A stretch of 64,000 nt of DNA from Archaeoglobus sp. (GTDB lineage Archaea > Halobacteriota > Archaeoglobi > Archaeoglobales > Archaeoglobaceae), in NCBI RefSeq assembly GCF_017656475.1, contig NZ_JACDNT010000001.1, forward strand, positions 56,537 through 120,536, given 5' to 3'. Position numbers and translations under genes: made by a program. Positions 43,019-52,075 of the stretch are shown one piece after another. The notes beneath the pieces are model-generated. The model ran no database searches. It worked only from the letters and a program-made list of their open reading frames with translations, and was not told where the DNA came from. Numbering within the stretch: position 1 is the first letter of the stretch; each line of letters starts with the position of its first letter.

Positions 43019-44290
43019 ATGAAATTGATGAAGGCGGTTATACTTGCCGCTGGATTGGGCACAAGGCTTGGCGGTGTTCCAAAACCGCTTCTGCGAGTTG
43101 GTGGGTGTGAGATAATTCTGAGGACGATAAAGCTCCTTTCCCCACACGTCTCCGAGTTTGTTATCGTGGCAAGCCGTTATGCTGACCAGCTTGACAACTT
43201 CCTGAGGGATAAGGGCTTCAAGTACAAATTAGTCAAACACAACCACCCTGAGAAAGGGAATGGCTACTCTCTGCTTGTAGCCAGGGATTATGTAAAAGGA
43301 AAGTTCATTCTGACGATGGGCGACCATGTCTACAGCGAGAAATTTGTTGAGAGAGCGATGAGAGGGGAGGGGGTTATAGCGGACAGAAATCCAAAATATG
43401 TCGATTTGGATGAAGCCACCAAGATAAAAGTTGCTGACGGCAGAGTTGAGGATATAGGCAAAAATCTGAAAGAGTTTGACTGCATTGACACCGGTTTCTT
43501 CGTTCTTGATGACACAATATTTGACTGCGCTGAGAAGCTCAGAGATAAAGAAGAGATCCCGCTGAGTGAAATTGTGAAACTGGCCAGATTACCGGTGACC
43601 TACATAGATGGCGAATTCTGGATGGACGTTGACACGAAAGAAGATGTTGAGAGGGCAAACAAGGCCTTGGTTTTCACCGCTGTCAAAGGGTCGGGAGATG
43701 GGTTCATCTCAAGAAACCTGAACCGGAAAATCTCAACGAGGATTTCAGCAGCAGTTGTCAACAAAGTTAGTCCGAGCCAAATGACGTTAATATCCTTTCT
43801 TGCTGGCGTTTTTGCAGCTCTCATTAACCTATTCTCCATCCCACTCGCTGGTTTGGTGTATCAGTCCTCCTCAATCCTCGACGGCTGTGATGGGGAGATA
43901 GCGAGAGCATCGCTGAACGTCTCAAAAAAAGGCGGTTATGTTGACTCAATTCTGGACAGATTTGTTGACTTTCTGTTTCTCGCGATAATAGCTCTTCTTT
44001 ACCCGAATACGGCAATCATTGCCATTTTTGCCGTTTTCGGAAGTGTGATGGTCAGCTACACCTCTGAGAAGTACAAGGCAGAGTTCGGGGAGAGTATATT
44101 CGGCAAGTTCCGCGTCCTGAACTACATACCCGGGAAGAGGGATGAGAGAATTTTCCTGATTATGGTCTTCTGCTTGCTCTCTGTAATAAGCACAGAGTGG
44201 CTGTACTGGATGTTTGCAGTAATAGCTGTTTTAAGCTTTTTCAGGGTAATTGCAACCCTATTTACCGTTATCCTTTCAAAAGAGAATTGA
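43019..44290 (+). CDS. bifunctional inositol-1-phosphate cytidylyltransferase / di-myo-inositol phosphate phosphate synthase
   Basis: A 423-residue fusion. Residues 1 to about 225 are a nucleotidyltransferase (KAVILAAGLGTRLGG at the start, then GDHVYSEKF and MDVDTKEDVE) that makes CDP-inositol. Residues about 240-423 are a CDP-alcohol phosphatidyltransferase membrane domain with the complete DG-x2-AR-x8-G-x3-D-x3-D motif (DGEIAR then GYVDSILD, about 290-312). Together they form di-myo-inositol-1,3'-phosphate-1'-phosphate, the precursor of di-myo-inositol phosphate, the heat-stress solute of hyperthermophiles. Divergent from fen; about 40 bp shared promoter region. Confidence 0.95.
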   Translation: MKLMKAVILAAGLGTRLGGVPKPLLRVGGCEIILRTIKLLSPHVSEFVIVASRYADQLDNFLRDKGFKYKLVKHNHPEKGNGYSLLVARDYVKGKFILTMGDHVYSEKFVERAMRGEGVIADRNPKYVDLDEATKIKVADGRVEDIGKNLKEFDCIDTGFFVLDDTIFDCAEKLRDKEEIPLSEIVKLARLPVTYIDGEFWMDVDTKEDVERANKALVFTAVKGSGDGFISRNLNRKISTRISAAVVNKVSPSQMTLISFLAGVFAALINLFSIPLAGLVYQSSSILDGCDGEIARASLNVSKKGGYVDSILDRFVDFLFLAIIALLYPNTAIIAIFAVFGSVMVSYTSEKYKAEFGESIFGKFRVLNYIPGKRDERIFLIMVFCLLSVISTEWLYWMFAVIAVLSFFRVIATLFTVILSKEN

Positions 44291-44310
44291 GTAATAAGGC
44301 GGCGACAGAG

Positions 44311-44383
44311 CGCCGCCGGCAGGATTCGAACCTGCGACCGTCCGGTTAACAGCCGGACGCTCTACCAGCTAAGCTACGGCGGC
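44311..44383 (-). tRNA. tRNA-Asn (GTT)
   Basis: Read on the minus strand, a 73-nt cloverleaf folds with acceptor stem GCCGCCG/CGGCGGC, T arm GCAGG-TTCGAAT-CCTGC and anticodon stem TCCGG/CCGGA enclosing the loop CTGTTAA, giving anticodon GTT. The discriminator base is G and CCA is not encoded. No intron is present. It lies between two plus-strand genes. Confidence 0.95.
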
Positions 44384-44480
44384 TCTTCCTCTTCTTGTCG
44401 GTATTGAAATTTAAGCTTTGCCCTGAGAACCACAATGCTCTACCAACAATCTTAAATAATCGTTTTAATCAGATTTTATC

Positions 44481-46139
44481 ATGCGGTTCGTAAGAGGTTT
44501 TCCGTCGACGATGATGGACGAATACCAGCTGAACATTTTGAACATACTGAAGTATGCAGCCACTAACTTCCCGGAAAGAGAGGTCGTTTCAAGGAATCTC
44601 GATGGCAGTGTGTTCAGGTACAACTACGGCGAAGCATTCAAAAGGGTTTCAAGGCTGGCCAACGCACTCGAAGAGCTTGGAGTGGATGTTGGAGACAGAG
44701 TGGGAGTCCTTAGCTGGAATACACACAGGTTTTTCGAACTGTTCTTCGCCATTCCGGGAATCGGTTCGGTTCTTCTGGAGATGAATCTCAGATTGCATCC
44801 AAGGGAGATTGCCTATGTTGCAAACCACAGTGGTGCAAAACTAATATTCGTGGACGAGTCCTTGCTGCCAATAGCCGAAGCAATAGCACCCTCAATAGGT
44901 GCCAGGAAATACGTCGTTATGACTGATGGAGATCTGCCCGATACAAAACTGCCTGAGGTTTACAGTTACGAAGAGTTGCTGAAAAATGCAAGTGAAAATT
45001 ACGATTTTCCGATGGTGGACGAGAACTCTGCCTACGCAGCCTGCTACACGTCCGGAACCACTGGAAATCCCAAGGGAGTTTACTACTCGCACAGGTCAAT
45101 GGTTCTGCATTCTTTAATTGCAGCGATAGGCCTCGGTTTAAGGCCGGACGACGTTTACATGCAGCTCGTCCCCATGTTCCATGCCAACGGATGGGGTGTG
45201 TTTTTTGCCGCAACAATGGCAGGAAGCAAGCTCGTTTTTCCGGGAAGGTATACAGTCGACAACCTTGCCCCGGTGGTTGAGCTTATGCAGAGTGAGAGTG
45301 TTACAGCAACGGCCGGAGCACCAGCCATTTTCCTCCCATTGCTCAACTACCTGCAGAAGGTCGAACCTAAGCCGAGCTTCAACATCAGGGCCTGGAGCGG
45401 TGCTACAGAACCACCACTTGCGGTTATGAAAGGACTTAAAGAATTCGGAATAGAGATAATTCACGCATACGGAGCTACCGAAACTTCTCCGCTGGTGTGC
45501 TACAACTACGTTAAACCGGAGCTAAAAGAAAAGCTCAGTGAGGAAGAGATTTGGGAGCTGAAAAGGAAGCAAGGCATTCCGGTTTTCGGTGTGGAGGTTA
45601 TGCTGGTTGATGAAGAAGGAAACAAGCTTCCACACGACGGCAAAACAATTGGCGAACTCTGCATAAGAGGTCACTGGATTACAGGAAGTTATTACAAGGA
45701 TGCAAGAACCTTCGAGTCGTTCATCGAAGATGGGCTGCTAAAATGGTGGAAGAGTGGCGATGCTGCAACCATCGATGAGTGGGGGTACATCAAAATCGTC
45801 GACAGGTTCAAGGACCTGATAAAGAGCGGTGGAGAGTGGATAAGCAGCGTTGATTTAGAGAACTATTTGGTGGCACATCCAAAAGTATTCGAAGCGTGTG
45901 TTGTCGGCATCCCTCATCCTAAATGGGAAGAGAGACCACTCGCCTTCGTGGTTCCAAAACCCGAATTTAAAGATAGCCTAACGAAAGAAGAACTGTACGA
46001 ACACCTGAAACAGAGGTTTGCGAAGTGGCAGCTTCCCGACGACATAATTATAACGGACGAAATACCGAAAACAAGCGTTGGAAAGTTCAGCAAACGGACT
46101 TTGAGGGAAAAGTACAAGGATTACTACATGAAACAATAA
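44481..46139 (+). CDS. fatty acyl-CoA synthetase (AMP-binding, medium/long chain)
   Basis: An intact 552-residue ANL enzyme: the P-loop YTSGTTGNPKGVYYSHR lies at about residues 188-204, HAYGATETSPLV near 332, then KSGDAATIDEWGYIKIVDR and a C-terminal region ending KTSVGKFSKRTLREK with the catalytic lysine. It activates fatty acids to acyl-CoA through an adenylate, feeding the beta-oxidation enzymes encoded elsewhere in this window. GTTTTAATCA-type AT-rich DNA precedes it. It contrasts with the broken paralogue at 6.1-7.8 kb, to which it is only distantly similar by eye. Confidence 0.92.
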   Translation: MRFVRGFPSTMMDEYQLNILNILKYAATNFPEREVVSRNLDGSVFRYNYGEAFKRVSRLANALEELGVDVGDRVGVLSWNTHRFFELFFAIPGIGSVLLEMNLRLHPREIAYVANHSGAKLIFVDESLLPIAEAIAPSIGARKYVVMTDGDLPDTKLPEVYSYEELLKNASENYDFPMVDENSAYAACYTSGTTGNPKGVYYSHRSMVLHSLIAAIGLGLRPDDVYMQLVPMFHANGWGVFFAATMAGSKLVFPGRYTVDNLAPVVELMQSESVTATAGAPAIFLPLLNYLQKVEPKPSFNIRAWSGATEPPLAVMKGLKEFGIEIIHAYGATETSPLVCYNYVKPELKEKLSEEEIWELKRKQGIPVFGVEVMLVDEEGNKLPHDGKTIGELCIRGHWITGSYYKDARTFESFIEDGLLKWWKSGDAATIDEWGYIKIVDRFKDLIKSGGEWISSVDLENYLVAHPKVFEACVVGIPHPKWEERPLAFVVPKPEFKDSLTKEELYEHLKQRFAKWQLPDDIIITDEIPKTSVGKFSKRTLREKYKDYYMKQ

Positions 46140-46190
46140 GGGTGTATTATTTCTCAATTTTTTCTCCACTTTTAATTTTAACCAAGCAAT

Positions 46191-47366
46191 CTAAACCACA
46201 AGATACATAGCCCAAACAAGCGTCGCTGTAATCCCTGCAATGGCTAAAAGCTGCTTGTATGTTTTGCCAATTTCCGTGCCGAAGTACTCGGCAGTAAGAA
46301 CGTAGCAGAGGTGCATGGGGGAGAGCATGACTCCGAGATAGCCAGCAGCGATAACGAGCATTAAGTTCTCTGCCACAATAACTCCAGAACCAGTAAAGGA
46401 AGTCAGGAGAGGCAAGGCTATAGAGGAGTAGCTCATCTCGATTCCGGTGGCAAAGCCCACTAAGAGCGTTAGCAGAAAGGCCGCTACAGGAGCGGGAAAC
46501 TCGAGAGAAATGTCGGCAAAAAGAGACTCGGCTGCACCGCTAGTTTCTATTACGGACTTGTAAACCATAACTGCAAAAACGAGCAGTATGATTTTCTTGT
46601 CGATTGTTTTCTTGAAAATATTCACAAAATCGCCAAATTTAGCCCTTTTGTGGAGAGCAACTGCAGTGATGGCAATCATGAGAGAGAAAAGCAGGTCATT
46701 CTTCAGCAAGACTGAGAAAACCAGAAGTATGGCTATTGGATATAGGTTGGCAAGCGAGTCGAGAATGTCCCTCGAAATCCTCAACCTTCTTTCCATCCCT
46801 TTTGTCAGCGTCAATCCTGCTAACAGGGCGAAAACACTAATCGGAAACGTTGCTGAGGCAAAGTAGAAGTAGTTAACGTTCACAACTGCCGCACCGATAA
46901 TGACGCTCGGGTAGAGAGGCCAGAATGTGACCCACACGTGTCTGAACCAGTAGTTGAGGAGTGTGGCTTTTTCAGGAGAGAGACTATACATCTCTACCAG
47001 TGGACCGAGCATAACCGCTGAAATGAGGGCACCGCCAGGCATGGGGAGCAAACCTATCAAAAGAGGGATTAGCAGAAAGCTGTACGCCCCAAAAGAGTCT
47101 GAAAGCCCGCCAGCAACTTTCTTGAGCATCCCAAAATACTCCATCGAGTACCCAAGAGTAAAGGCGAGAATGACTATGACAACTATTTCAATAGTCTGAA
47201 GGTTTGCAAGGGCTTTTAACATAATAATAAAGCCATCAAAGCCGAAGGTAAGGTAAGCAAGTATTGCAGAACCAATGAAGAGGGCTACACCTATGTTCAC
47301 TTTTCTTATCAAAATCAAAACGACCGCTATGGAGATCAGCAGGGCAAAACTGCTCGATGTTGCCAT
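46191..47366 (-). CDS. DUF401 family integral membrane protein (permease-like)
   Basis: A 391-residue protein with about ten to twelve hydrophobic segments and conserved-looking LLPMPGGALISAVMLGPLVE near residue 120 and WFRHVWVTFWPLYPSV near 150, followed by MSYSSIALPLLTSFTGSG near 310. I assign it to the archaeal DUF401/TIGR00529 membrane family, related to C4-dicarboxylate or gluconate-type permeases; its substrate is unknown. The frame is open back to 47423, but ATG 47366 lies 25-30 nt after a TTTTAAATTC box and gives a leaderless start without overlapping the gltX promoter. Confidence 0.82.
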   Translation of the reverse strand: MATSSSFALLISIAVVLILIRKVNIGVALFIGSAILAYLTFGFDGFIIMLKALANLQTIEIVVIVILAFTLGYSMEYFGMLKKVAGGLSDSFGAYSFLLIPLLIGLLPMPGGALISAVMLGPLVEMYSLSPEKATLLNYWFRHVWVTFWPLYPSVIIGAAVVNVNYFYFASATFPISVFALLAGLTLTKGMERRLRISRDILDSLANLYPIAILLVFSVLLKNDLLFSLMIAITAVALHKRAKFGDFVNIFKKTIDKKIILLVFAVMVYKSVIETSGAAESLFADISLEFPAPVAAFLLTLLVGFATGIEMSYSSIALPLLTSFTGSGVIVAENLMLVIAAGYLGVMLSPMHLCYVLTAEYFGTEIGKTYKQLLAIAGITATLVWAMYLVV

Positions 47367-47409
47367 AGGCTCAGAACTTCGTTTCTCTGAATTTAAAAGT
47401 TTCATCACC

Positions 47410-47418
47410 TTTATATTT
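47410..47418 (+). promoter_or_regulatory. TATA box of gltX
   Basis: TTTATATTT starts 29 nt before the GTG at 47439, which suggests a leaderless gltX mRNA and supports that GTG as start over ATG 47454. Confidence 0.55.
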
Positions 47419-47438
47419 CCCAAGCCACAAGTCCGGCT

Positions 47439-49094
47439 GTGAAAGAAGTCATAATGAAATATGTCGTTCAGAATGCAGTAAAGTACGGAAAACCGAGCAA
47501 GAAAGCTGTAATGGGCAAGGTAATGGCAGAAAATCCTGAACTACGAAAAAAGGCTAAAGAAGTGCTTGAACTCGTTAGAGAATGCATATGCGAGTTTGAA
47601 GGGCTTACAGAAGAGAAGAGAGGGGAGTTAATTAAGAAGTTCAGTGTTGAAGGCAAGACGAAAAAAGAGACGGAAGCGAGAGGGCTTCCAGAACTTGAGG
47701 GGGCAGAGAAAGGAAAGGTAGTGATGAGATTCGCTCCCAACCCGAACGGGCCTCCGACACTCGGTTCTGCAAGAGGCATAATCGTCAATGGAGAATACGC
47801 AAAGATGTACGAGGGGAAGTATATTATCAGGTTCGATGATACAGACCCAAGAACAAAGAGGCCGATGCTTGAGGCATACAACTGGTACCTTGAGGACATA
47901 GAATGGCTCGGATATAAGCCTGACAAGGTCGTTTACGCTTCTAAGAGGATTCCCATCTACTACGATTATGCAAGAAAGCTTATAGAAATGGGCAAGGCCT
48001 ACACATGCTTTTGCAGTCAGGCGGAGTTTAAGAAGTTCAGAGATAGTGGGGAAGAGTGTCCGCACAGAAATATGGCCATTGAGGATGCCCTTGAAGTCTG
48101 GGACAGAATGCTTGAAGGGGATTACGAGGAGGGAGAGGTTGTTCTCAGGATTAAAACGGATATGAAGCATAAAGATCCGGCGATAAGAGACTGGGTTGCT
48201 TTCAGAATAATAAAGGAGTCTCACCCTCTTGTTGGGGACAAATTCGTGGTTTACCCGACACTCGATTTTGAATCTGCCATTGAGGATCATCTTTTAGGTA
48301 TTACTCACATTATAAGGGGGAAAGACTTAATCGATTCTGAGAGGAGGCAAAGGTACATTTACGGGTACTTTGGCTGGGAGTATCCGATTACGAAGCACTG
48401 GGGCAGGGTTAAAATTTTTGAATTCGGAAAGCTCTCGACTTCTTCAATTAGGAAAGAAATAGAAAGGGGAAAGTATCAGGGATGGGACGATCCAAGATTG
48501 CCGACACTAATGGCATTTAGGAGGAGGGGTTTTGAGCCGGAAGCCATAAAGAGCTTCTTCATTTCACTGGGTGTTGGAGAAAATGATGTTTCCATAAGCC
48601 TGAAAAACCTGTATGCCGAAAACAGGAAAATTGTCGATCCAAGAGCGAACAGGTACTTCTTCGTATGGGAGCCAGTAAAGATCGAGATAGTCTACTTACC
48701 AGAAGAGAGGGATGTTGAACTCTCCCTCAACCCACATACTGGGGAGAAAAGAAGGCTCAAAGGTGAAAGGGTGGTATATATTACCAAAGATGACTTTGAG
48801 AAGCTTAAAGGGCAGGTGGTAAGACTTAAAGACTTCTGTAACATTCTTCTCGACGAAAAAGCGGAATTCAGAGGTTTTGAGCTTGGAGATGTAAAAAAAG
48901 GCAAAAATATAATCCACTGGCTTCCAGAAAGTGAGGCGATTCCCGGAAAGGTTATTGGCGAAAAGGAAGCAGAGGGGTTGGTGGAAAGAAATGCAGTGAG
49001 AGATATGGGAAAAGTGGTGCAATTTGAGAGATTTGCATTCTGCAGGATAGAGTCTGTTGATAAAGAACTGACTGCAGTATACACACACCCATGA
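47439..49094 (+). CDS. gltX: glutamyl-tRNA synthetase (archaeal type)
   Basis: The 551-residue enzyme has an archaeal/eukaryotic GlxRS layout: an N-terminal helical extension of about 95 residues, the class I core and a beta-barrel anticodon domain. The HIGH motif region is FAPNPNGPPTLGSARG (about residues 98-113), so it reads TLGS, and the second signature is GKLSTSSIRK (about 331-340) in place of KMSKS. Archaea usually lack GlnRS, so this enzyme is expected to charge both tRNA-Glu and tRNA-Gln, with GatDE correcting the latter. The start GTG is chosen from the promoter position. Confidence 0.95.
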   Translation: MKEVIMKYVVQNAVKYGKPSKKAVMGKVMAENPELRKKAKEVLELVRECICEFEGLTEEKRGELIKKFSVEGKTKKETEARGLPELEGAEKGKVVMRFAPNPNGPPTLGSARGIIVNGEYAKMYEGKYIIRFDDTDPRTKRPMLEAYNWYLEDIEWLGYKPDKVVYASKRIPIYYDYARKLIEMGKAYTCFCSQAEFKKFRDSGEECPHRNMAIEDALEVWDRMLEGDYEEGEVVLRIKTDMKHKDPAIRDWVAFRIIKESHPLVGDKFVVYPTLDFESAIEDHLLGITHIIRGKDLIDSERRQRYIYGYFGWEYPITKHWGRVKIFEFGKLSTSSIRKEIERGKYQGWDDPRLPTLMAFRRRGFEPEAIKSFFISLGVGENDVSISLKNLYAENRKIVDPRANRYFFVWEPVKIEIVYLPEERDVELSLNPHTGEKRRLKGERVVYITKDDFEKLKGQVVRLKDFCNILLDEKAEFRGFELGDVKKGKNIIHWLPESEAIPGKVIGEKEAEGLVERNAVRDMGKVVQFERFAFCRIESVDKELTAVYTHP

Positions 49095-49140
49095 CCAAAA
49101 TCCTTAAAAGCACAGAGGGATGAGGCTAAAAAAGCCATAA

Positions 49141-49261
49141 GCCCGGGTGGTGTAGTCCGGCCTATCATGCGGGCCTGTCGCAGGGTTTGATGAGCTATCA
49201 GAGTTAAAGACATAAACCCTGCAGAAAGCCCGCGACTCGGGTTCAAATCCCGGCCCGGGCG
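49141..49261 (+). tRNA. tRNA-Asp (GTC) with a 46-nt intron
   Basis: Acceptor GCCCGGG/CCCGGGC, T arm CTCGGG-TTCAAAT-CCCGGC-type pairing, anticodon stem CGGGC/GCCCG and loop CTGTCG...A give anticodon GTC. The loop is interrupted after position 37 by an intron, approximately 49181-49226, whose ends CAGGGTTT and AAACCCTGC pair to form the bulge-helix-bulge recognised by archaeal splicing endonuclease. The splice points may be shifted by a base or two. Discriminator G; CCA not encoded. Confidence 0.9.
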
Positions 49262-49617
49262 TGTTTACTTCCGGTTTTAGTCTCCCTCATAACTTTAAAA
49301 CGACATCGAATTTTAGAGCGAGGCGGAAAATGTTTGGAATGTTTACAGTTTATGCAACATATGGAGACAGAAACTTCTTCGAGAGAGGAATGAGACGCTG
49401 ACTTTGTGGCAGAAAAACCTGAGGCGATTTTAGGAATTCTGTTCTGATTCTTTGGGTTAATGCATCTCCACAAGCCTCCTAGATAAACTTGCGGATGCAG
49501 GGTCACAGGAAGTTCAGAGAACCTGTGAAGGGAGTCGAACTCTTTTGTTTGAATTTCTTCTTGTTTTTGTGGATTAATTTCTTGAAGCTAACACTAAAGA
49601 CTGGAATCCAGATAGTA
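49262..49617. other. intergenic region downstream of tRNA-Asp, possible gene relic
   Basis: No intact gene is seen in 356 bp. On the plus strand a short frame from 49330 (MFGMFTVYATYGDRNFFERG) runs 23 codons to TGA, and a neighbouring frame continues DFVAEKPEAILGILF before stopping, which looks like a small decayed gene. I saw no repeat of the tRNA 3' end that would mark an integrated element. The rest is AT-rich without recognisable structure. Confidence 0.35.
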
Positions 49618-50757
49618 TTAATGCTCAACCTGCAGCGCTCTTGGGACGTAAATACAGCATGGCTCCTCAGCAAGATAATCTCCTGTTAAGGCATAAGCCC
49701 TAGCCCTGCTCCCTCCGCAGATTTTTCGGTACTCGCAGACACCGCACTTGCCCTTCAGTCTGTCAGGATCTCTCAGGTTTACGAAGATTTCCGAGTTGGA
49801 GTAAATCTCGGCAACGCTCTTCTCCCTCACATTGCCCGCAACTAGGGGCAGAAATCCGCTGGGATAAACCTCACCAACATGGCTTATAAAAAGCATCCCT
49901 CGCCCATCTGTTATCCCGACACTCCTTCTTATTCCGTCTGTGCTCAGGCTTCTTCCATGTCCTCCTGCAACGATCTGTGAAGCTCCTCCTTCAGGTAACT
50001 CCTTTAACCTTTCCAGCAACTGCCTGTAAAGCTCACCCACCTGTGGCATCTCTCCCTTATCCCTCATAAGCTCGATTCTCCTCAGATGCGTGGCTGCAGA
50101 GCTCTTCACGTTCAATCCCGTCTTCCTGCTGACATCGTAGAGCCAGCAGAGAACGTCCTCAAACTGCTGGGGAGAGGGCATCATCTCAGCTTTGGCCCTG
50201 CCTGTGGGTACAACAAAGAACACGTCCCACATCACAGCTCCAAGATCGAGGCAGAGTCTCGCTATGTTCGGTAGGTCATCAATGTTGCCCCTGTATACGG
50301 TCGTGTTGATCTGGAAGGGCAGTCCCACCTTTTTTGCATTTTTTATCGCCTCCATGCTCATCCTGAATGTCCCCATCACCCCTCTGAAAGAGTCGTGCTT
50401 CTCTTCATTGCTTCCATCTATGCTAACAGCGACCCTCGCCACTCCAGCTTTTTTCAGCTCCTCTAGCTTCTCAACGCTTGCCTTTTCCGTTCCGCTGAAG
50501 GCTATGGCAACTCTGAATCCCTTGCTGGATGCGTAGGAGACAATCTCTGTAACGTCATCCCTCATCAGCGGGTCTCCGCCTGTAATGACTAGAAGTGGCT
50601 TTGGGGTGAACTCTGAAAGCTGATTTATGACACCAAAGCACTCCTCTGTCGTCAGCTCATCTGGATGCCTCTTTCTGATGGCTTTTGCCCTGCAGTGCCT
50701 GCATGCGAGCATGCAAGCTCTTGTCAGCTCCCAGAAAACGATAAAGGGGGAATTCAT
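49618..50757 (-). CDS. radical SAM/SPASM protein (AhbD/TIGR04053-like)
   Basis: A 379-residue radical SAM enzyme with CMLACRHC (CX3CX2C, near residue 15) and ITGGDPLMRDD, plus a C-terminal SPASM region CGVCEYRKICGGSRARAYA ending in EEPCC, which binds a second cluster. This is the pattern of the AhbC/AhbD heme-synthesis group and of the related TIGR04053 proteins; I cannot decide between heme decarboxylation and peptide modification. The ATG at 50757 lies one base after the thiC stop, so the two are co-transcribed. The frame reads on to TTG 50772 within thiC. Confidence 0.82.
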   Translation of the reverse strand: MNSPFIVFWELTRACMLACRHCRAKAIRKRHPDELTTEECFGVINQLSEFTPKPLLVITGGDPLMRDDVTEIVSYASSKGFRVAIAFSGTEKASVEKLEELKKAGVARVAVSIDGSNEEKHDSFRGVMGTFRMSMEAIKNAKKVGLPFQINTTVYRGNIDDLPNIARLCLDLGAVMWDVFFVVPTGRAKAEMMPSPQQFEDVLCWLYDVSRKTGLNVKSSAATHLRRIELMRDKGEMPQVGELYRQLLERLKELPEGGASQIVAGGHGRSLSTDGIRRSVGITDGRGMLFISHVGEVYPSGFLPLVAGNVREKSVAEIYSNSEIFVNLRDPDRLKGKCGVCEYRKICGGSRARAYALTGDYLAEEPCCIYVPRALQVEH

Positions 50758-50758
50758 T

Positions 50759-52036
50759 TTAGTCCCTTTCAAAAGCCTCCTTCACGAGCTTAATTGCACA
50801 CAGATCTCCGCACATGCTGCAGGCCTCGCTCTCCGACCTTCTCTTGCTGTGAATTTCCCTTGCTTTTTCAGGGTCAATTGAGAGCTGGAACTGCCTCTCC
50901 CAGTCGAGATTTTTTCTGGCGAGTGACATCTCATAATCTCTCTTCCTCGCCCTTTCTCTCTGCCCTTCCTTAATCAGGTCAATTGCGTGAGCAGCGATTT
51001 TTGCGGCTATGACTCCTTCCCTAACATCTTCAACCGATGGTAGGGCGAGGTGCTCTGAAGGAGTGACGTAGCAAATGAAGTCAGCCCCGGCCATTCCAGC
51101 TATTGCCGCACCTATTGCAGCGGCTATGTGGTCATAACCTGCAGCAATGTCTGTCACGAGAGGGCCGAGAAGGTAGAGGGGAGCATTGTCGGTTACGCTC
51201 TTCATGGCCCTAACAGAGGTTTCAATCTGGTCGAGGGGGACGTGTCCGGGCCCCTCAACCATGCACTGCACCCCTGCTTCTCTGCACCTCTCCACAAGCT
51301 CTCCGAGCATTATGAACTCCGTGTACTTCGCCCTGTCTCCGGCATCGTGAATGCATCCTGGCCTATAAGCGTCTCCAAGGCTGATAGTGACGTCATACTC
51401 CTTCAGGATTTCCAGCAGGTAGTCGAAGTCCTTGTAGTAGGGATTCTCCTTCTCGTTGTGGAGCATCCAGCCGATTATTATCGCCCCACCCCTGCTTACA
51501 ACTCCCAGCAGTCTCTTCGACCTTTTTAACCTCTCAATACTGACCCAGTTGACTCCAGAATGGATAGTCATGAAGTCAACCCCGTCCTTCGCATGCTTCT
51601 CGACAGCTTTGATAAAGTCGTCCTCGCCCATGTCAACGACTCTTCTGCAGTCCCTCGCCGCCTGATAAATCGGAACGGTTCCGAAGGGAACCTTAACGAC
51701 ATCCATTATCTTCTTCCTTATTGCATCCAAGTCGCCACCTGAGGACAAATCCATAACAGCATCCGCACCAGCCTTCTGGGCAACAATTGCCTTCTCAATC
51801 TCCTCCTCAACATTTATGTAGTCCGCTGAGGTACCAACGTTAGCATTAACCTTAGTCGAAGTTAGCATCCCGATAGCCCTCGGCTTTACATCCTCTCTCC
51901 TCACGTTTTTGGGTAATACGACGTAACCGTGAGAAATGAGTCTGATCAGCTTCTCAGCTTCCACCCCTTCATATTCTGCAGCCTTTTTAACGAAATCTGA
52001 GATTACGCCTTTCTTGGCTTCCTCGATTAGAGTCAT
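50759..52036 (-). CDS. thiC: phosphomethylpyrimidine synthase ThiC
   Basis: A 425-residue radical SAM enzyme that rearranges aminoimidazole ribotide to hydroxymethylpyrimidine phosphate in thiamine synthesis. The C-terminal cluster motif is CSMCGDLC (CX2CX3C, one residue shorter than the bacterial CX2CX4C, as I remember for archaeal ThiC). Other landmarks are [42 protein letters not shown] and [12 protein letters not shown]. The length is that of the short archaeal/bacterial form without the N-terminal extension. It is first in an operon with the SPASM radical SAM gene; no TPP riboswitch is seen in the 39 bp upstream gap. Confidence 0.94.
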   Translation of the reverse strand: MTLIEEAKKGVISDFVKKAAEYEGVEAEKLIRLISHGYVVLPKNVRREDVKPRAIGMLTSTKVNANVGTSADYINVEEEIEKAIVAQKAGADAVMDLSSGGDLDAIRKKIMDVVKVPFGTVPIYQAARDCRRVVDMGEDDFIKAVEKHAKDGVDFMTIHSGVNWVSIERLKRSKRLLGVVSRGGAIIIGWMLHNEKENPYYKDFDYLLEILKEYDVTISLGDAYRPGCIHDAGDRAKYTEFIMLGELVERCREAGVQCMVEGPGHVPLDQIETSVRAMKSVTDNAPLYLLGPLVTDIAAGYDHIAAAIGAAIAGMAGADFICYVTPSEHLALPSVEDVREGVIAAKIAAHAIDLIKEGQRERARKRDYEMSLARKNLDWERQFQLSIDPEKAREIHSKRRSESEACSMCGDLCAIKLVKEAFERD

Positions 52037-52075
52037 GGTAATAAAAAAGACTTGAGGGCAAAAAAACTTTGCCCG

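Noticed and set aside
49181..49226. box C/D guide in the tRNA-Asp intron
   Set aside because: A TGATGA element is present but no CTGA D box follows, so it cannot be supported as a guide RNA.
52037..52075. TPP riboswitch before thiC
   Set aside because: The gap on the upstream side of thiC is only 39 bp before the next gene and shows no thi-box-like elements.
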